The translations under genes were made by a program, and so were the position numbers. From an uncultured Lachnospiraceae bacterium (lineage in GTDB: Bacteria; Bacillota; Clostridia; Lachnospirales; Lachnospiraceae): 64,000 nt of DNA. The DNA lies in contig CAJTOO010000005.1 of NCBI GenBank assembly GCA_910577735.1, positions 57,148-121,147 of the forward strand, written 5' to 3'. Of this stretch, positions 61,524-64,000 are shown one piece after another. A model generated the notes under the pieces. That model was not told the origin of the DNA, ran no database searches, and saw nothing but the letters and a program-made list of their open reading frames with translations. Each line of letters begins with the position of its first letter. Positions within the stretch are counted from its first letter, which is position 1.

Positions 61524-61552
61524 GGGGCAGGGGATTTCCCTGCCTCCTTTTT
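61524..61552 (+). terminator. intra-operon stem-loop after the binding-protein gene
   Basis: GGCAGGG (61526-61532) pairs with CCCTGCC (61538-61544) with flanking wobble pairs and runs into CTCCTTTTT. Partial termination or RNA-end protection here would give more binding protein than permease, a common arrangement in importers. Confidence 0.7.
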
Positions 61553-61574
61553 ACCAAAATAATGGAGGTGTCTT

Positions 61575-62462
61575 ATGGGAGCAAATATTTATCGCAATAA
61601 GAAACCGGTGCTCGTCTTTCTGGTACCCGCTTTCCTGTTTATGACAATATTTCTTTACTATCCTTTCCTGAAAAATATTGTAAACAGCTTTATGCACATC
61701 AAGCAGCTTGGAAGTTCCGCCACTACATTTAATACACCATGGTACACGAATTATGCAGAAATGTTCCATGACGAAAATGTATGGACGTCTATCAAAAACA
61801 CCCTGATTATGATGGTTGTTACCCTGGTCGGACAGGTCGGTATCGCCATCATACTGGCTCTGATGGTGGATAACATCGGCAGAGGCAAACAGTTCTTTAA
61901 GACCGTATTCTTCTTCCCGATCGTCATCTCCGCAACCGCTTTAGGTCTGCTGTTTAACCTGCTCTTTTTGTATGACAAGGGCATGATCAACCAGCTTTTG
62001 GAAAATCTGGGCAAAAGCCAGCTGACAGACTGGAAGGCAGAAGGCATCGCACTGTTTACCATGATGCTGCCCGTCATGTGGCAATATGTAGGATTCTACT
62101 TCGTCATCCTCATCACAGGTTTAAACAATATTTCAGATGAACTGTACGAAGCCGCACGAATCGACGGTGCATCTACATGGCAGAGTGTGCGTTATATTTC
62201 TCTTCCGCTCCTGCACAATGTTATCTGCACCTGCAGCGTACTGGCTGTCACAGGGGCATTGAAAGTATTCGATCTGCCCTGGACCATGTTCCCCAAAGGC
62301 ATGCCGCTCAAGTCCACATTCCTGACCGGTACCTACATGTATTACCACACCATGGAGACTAAGAATGTAGACTATGGCTGTGCACTTGCCGTTCTGATCG
62401 TAGTGCTGGGAATTGTATTGTCCAAAGTAGTCAATGCGATTTTCCGCGAGAAAGATTATTAA
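61575..62462 (+). CDS. sugar ABC transporter permease 1 (MalF-like)
   Basis: A 295-residue permease with six membrane helices, the first at about 14-36. The EAA loop YEAARIDGASTWQSVRYISLP (near 195; key residues E-A-A, G, P) contacts the ATPase. It forms a dimer with the permease encoded 14 nt downstream. No ATPase gene is present in the operon; in Gram-positive sugar importers a shared MsmX-type ATPase encoded elsewhere usually serves. Confidence 0.95.
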   Translation: MGANIYRNKKPVLVFLVPAFLFMTIFLYYPFLKNIVNSFMHIKQLGSSATTFNTPWYTNYAEMFHDENVWTSIKNTLIMMVVTLVGQVGIAIILALMVDNIGRGKQFFKTVFFFPIVISATALGLLFNLLFLYDKGMINQLLENLGKSQLTDWKAEGIALFTMMLPVMWQYVGFYFVILITGLNNISDELYEAARIDGASTWQSVRYISLPLLHNVICTCSVLAVTGALKVFDLPWTMFPKGMPLKSTFLTGTYMYYHTMETKNVDYGCALAVLIVVLGIVLSKVVNAIFREKDY

Positions 62463-62476
62463 GGGAGGGATGAGAT

Positions 62477-63337
62477 ATGACTAAGAAAAGCAAATTTTCC
62501 ATTGGCCAAAGCATTGTCTACCTGCTGTTGATCCTCTGGTCCATAACAACTGTGTATCCTATCATCTGGGTATTACAGAACTCCTTTAAGGCAAAAGATA
62601 AGATTCTGGCAAATTCCTTTTCACTGCCTCTCGGAGAACTGTTTACGATGGCAAATTACCGCAAAGCCTTTACCAACCTGAATATTGTAAGCGCCTATAA
62701 GAACAGCATTTTCATCTCCACCATGGTGGCCCTGTTTGTCATCCTGCTGGCCGGTATGGCCGCTTATGCCCTTTCCCGCTATAAGTTTTTCGGTTCTGAG
62801 GTTCTTCATTCCCTGGTCATTGCAGGTATGATGTTCCCGGTCTTTGCCACCATCGTTCCCGTATTTGCCATGGAATTTTCCTGGGGAATCGCCAGCACCA
62901 GCAACTGGCTCCTGACCATGCTGTCTGTAATCCTGCCGCAGGTGGCCGGCAATCTCTCCTTTGCCATGGTAGTGCTGATCGGCTACATCAAAGGACTTCC
63001 GATTGAACTGGAAGAAGCAGCATACATGGAAGGCTGCAACGCCTTTCAGATATACTTCAAAGTTGTTTTGCCGCTTACGAAACCTTCTTTTGCGACAGTG
63101 GCCATTTTCTCCTTCTTATGGAGTTATAACGACCTGTTTACACAGACTTTCTTCTTAAAGAGACCCGATATGTATGGCATCACCACACTCCTAAACCAGT
63201 TGACTGCCAAAGAAGGTACAAACTACGGCCTGATGGCTTCAGCCGTGACATTAGTTATCGTTCCTGTCATTATTGTATATTGTTTCCTGCAAAAGTATAT
63301 CATTAAAGGTATGACGGCAGGTGCGGTCAAAGGCTAG
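62477..63337 (+). CDS. sugar ABC transporter permease 2 (MalG-like)
   Basis: A 286-residue permease with six helices, the first at about 12-34. The EAA motif EEAAYMEGCNAFQIYFKVVLP (near 180; E-A-A, G, P) is intact, and the FIKG-type end (YIIKGMTAGAVKG) is typical of MalG-like subunits. GGGAGG precedes the ATG. It is the last gene of the importer operon; its stop codon is the first base pair set of a 14-bp hairpin that opens the tandem repeat array. Confidence 0.95.
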   Translation: MTKKSKFSIGQSIVYLLLILWSITTVYPIIWVLQNSFKAKDKILANSFSLPLGELFTMANYRKAFTNLNIVSAYKNSIFISTMVALFVILLAGMAAYALSRYKFFGSEVLHSLVIAGMMFPVFATIVPVFAMEFSWGIASTSNWLLTMLSVILPQVAGNLSFAMVVLIGYIKGLPIELEEAAYMEGCNAFQIYFKVVLPLTKPSFATVAIFSFLWSYNDLFTQTFFLKRPDMYGITTLLNQLTAKEGTNYGLMASAVTLVIVPVIIVYCFLQKYIIKGMTAGAVKG

Positions 63338-63366
63338 GAGTAAATTTTCTACGAAAATTAACTCCT
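63336..63366 (+). terminator. hairpin at the junction of permease stop and repeat array
   Basis: AGGAGTAAATTTTC (63336-63349) pairs with GAAAATTAACTCCT (63353-63366), one mismatch, loop TAC. The left arm includes the permease stop codon, and the right arm is the start of the first array unit. It is AU-rich, so it is a weak terminator at best; it may mark the boundary of the repeat insertion. Confidence 0.5.
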
Positions 63367-64000
63367 CGAGATTCGCTTCGCGAACTCGGTTCATATTAGA
63401 GCGTAAGTTTTGAATTTCAAAAATTAACTCCTTGAGATTCGCTTCGCGAACTCGGTTCATATTAGAGCGTAAGTTTTGAATTTCAAAAATTAACTCCTTG
63501 AGATTCGCTTCGCGAACTCGGTTCATATTAGAGCGTAAGTTTTGAATTTCAAAAATTTACTCCTCGAGATTCGCTTTGCGAACTCGGCTTGTTTAGAGCG
63601 TAAGTTTTGAATTTCGAAAATTAACTCCTCGAGATTCCCTTCGCGAACTCGGCTTGTTTAGAGCGTAAGTTTTGAATTTCAAAAATTTACTCCTCGAGAT
63701 TCCCTTCGCGAACTCGGCTTGTTTAGAGTGTAAGTTTTGGATTTCGATTATTTACTCCTCGAGATTCCCTTCGCGAACTCGGCTTGTTTAGAGTGTAAGT
63801 TTTGGATTTCGATTATTTACTCCTCGAGATTCCCTTCGCGAACTCGGCTTGTTTAGAGTGTAAGTTTTGGATTTCGATTATTTACTCCTCGAGATTCCCT
63901 TCGCGAACTCGGCTTGTTTAGAGTGTAAGTTTTGGATTTCGATTATTTACTCCTCGAGATTCCCTTCGCGAACTCGGCTTGTTTAGAGCGTAAGTTTTGA
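63353..64000. repeat. tandem array of 65/66-bp hairpin units, continuing beyond the window
   Basis: The ACTCC landmark recurs at 63361, 63427, 63493, 63559, 63624, 63689, 63754, 63819, 63884 and 63949: four starts spaced by 66 bp, then 65 bp. Each unit holds a main hairpin (CGAG, bulged A, TTCGC, loop TTC, GCGAA, CTCG). The early units also have a 15-bp palindrome TTTTGAA-T-TTCAAAA. Units 1-3 have GGTTCATATTAG; later ones have GGCTTGTTTAG. From unit 5 a C replaces G in the main stem (TTCCC), causing a mismatch, and from the unit-6 tail the second palindrome decays (TTTTGGATTTCGAT). Nothing coding was accepted in this 660-bp stretch. Confidence 0.95.

Noticed and set aside
63251..63526. Minus-strand frame encoding three copies of a 22-residue repeat (MNRVREANLKELIFEIQNLRS type)
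   Set aside because: It exists only because the first array units are 66 bp, a multiple of three. The frame breaks when units become 65 bp, there is no ribosome binding site, and the DNA signal is a palindrome rather than codon bias.
63353..64000. CRISPR array
   Set aside because: The full 65-66-bp period is repeated with no unique spacers, and no cas genes are present.

Overview
The window reads as a chromosomal segment of an endospore-forming member of the Bacillota, class Clostridia, most likely family Lachnospiraceae (gut type). The reasons are the gene families (spoIID-spoIIQ pair, SipL-like DUF3794/LysM protein, SpoVT, an Ile T-box, shared-ATPase type sugar ABC importers, a GH94 cellobiose phosphorylase), GGAGG-type ribosome binding sites, and recognisable sigma-A, sigma-E and sigma-F promoters. 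Genus cannot be fixed from sequence reading alone. I saw no rRNA, tRNA, CRISPR array, prophage or intact transposon; the only mobile-element trace is a relic of a PD-(D/E)XK (Rpn-type) protein.

Layout. 1-3.1 kb: an orphan protein and a GH42 beta-galactosidase with a two-hairpin repeat in its leader. 3.1-7.2 kb (minus): TetR regulator with paired operators, a membrane protein fused to a spermidine-synthase fold, and SipL behind a sigma-E promoter. 7.4-10.2 kb (plus): an Agr-like LytTR regulator/GHKL kinase pair and small orphan proteins. 10.3-14 kb (minus): pyrC, Rpn relic, pyrK, pyrD, with a PrcB-like lipoprotein upstream. 14.2 kb: plsC. 15-25 kb (minus): GH9-like lipoprotein, amidohydrolase, spoIIQ and spoIID, an EF-hand-type orphan, an aconitase-family hydratase and hflX. 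25.3-31.4 kb (minus): a compact kinase-fold / degenerate J-domain-TPR / HscC-type Hsp70 cluster. 31.5-43.2 kb (minus): glgP, ileS with T-box, degV, a membrane chemoreceptor preceded by a 23-codon overlapping leader ORF, an amidase-deacetylase fusion and a BadF/NagK-type kinase. 43.4-45.9 kb (plus): LacI regulator and GH4 glycosidase. 45.9-53.8 kb (minus): a four-gene two-component locus with two anchored accessory proteins, pncB, spoVT and an anchored orphan. 54.1-63.3 kb (plus): cellobiose phosphorylase, hexose-phosphate mutase, YesM-type kinase and a three-gene sugar ABC importer. 63.3-64 kb: a tandem array of 65/66-bp hairpin units that runs off the window end.

How the genes work together. 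The right end forms a plausible cello-oligosaccharide module: uptake by a binding protein and two permeases (ATPase not encoded here), phosphorolysis to glucose-1-phosphate plus glucose, then the mutase. Glycogen phosphorylase, GH42, GH4 and the sugar kinase add further carbohydrate flow. Sporulation functions are spread over the window (sipL, spoIIQ-spoIID, spoVT), and compartment-specific promoters can be read upstream of sipL and spoIIQ.

The most unusual features are non-coding. They are a family of UCG-rich hairpin repeats (two near-identical copies beside glycosidase genes plus the terminal tandem array), six GATG motifs at exactly 11-bp intervals upstream of the amidase-deacetylase gene, a C10A7 tract upstream of the GH4 gene, a 55-nt three-tier palindrome downstream of spoIIQ, and an inverted repeat that embraces the degV promoter and ribosome binding site.
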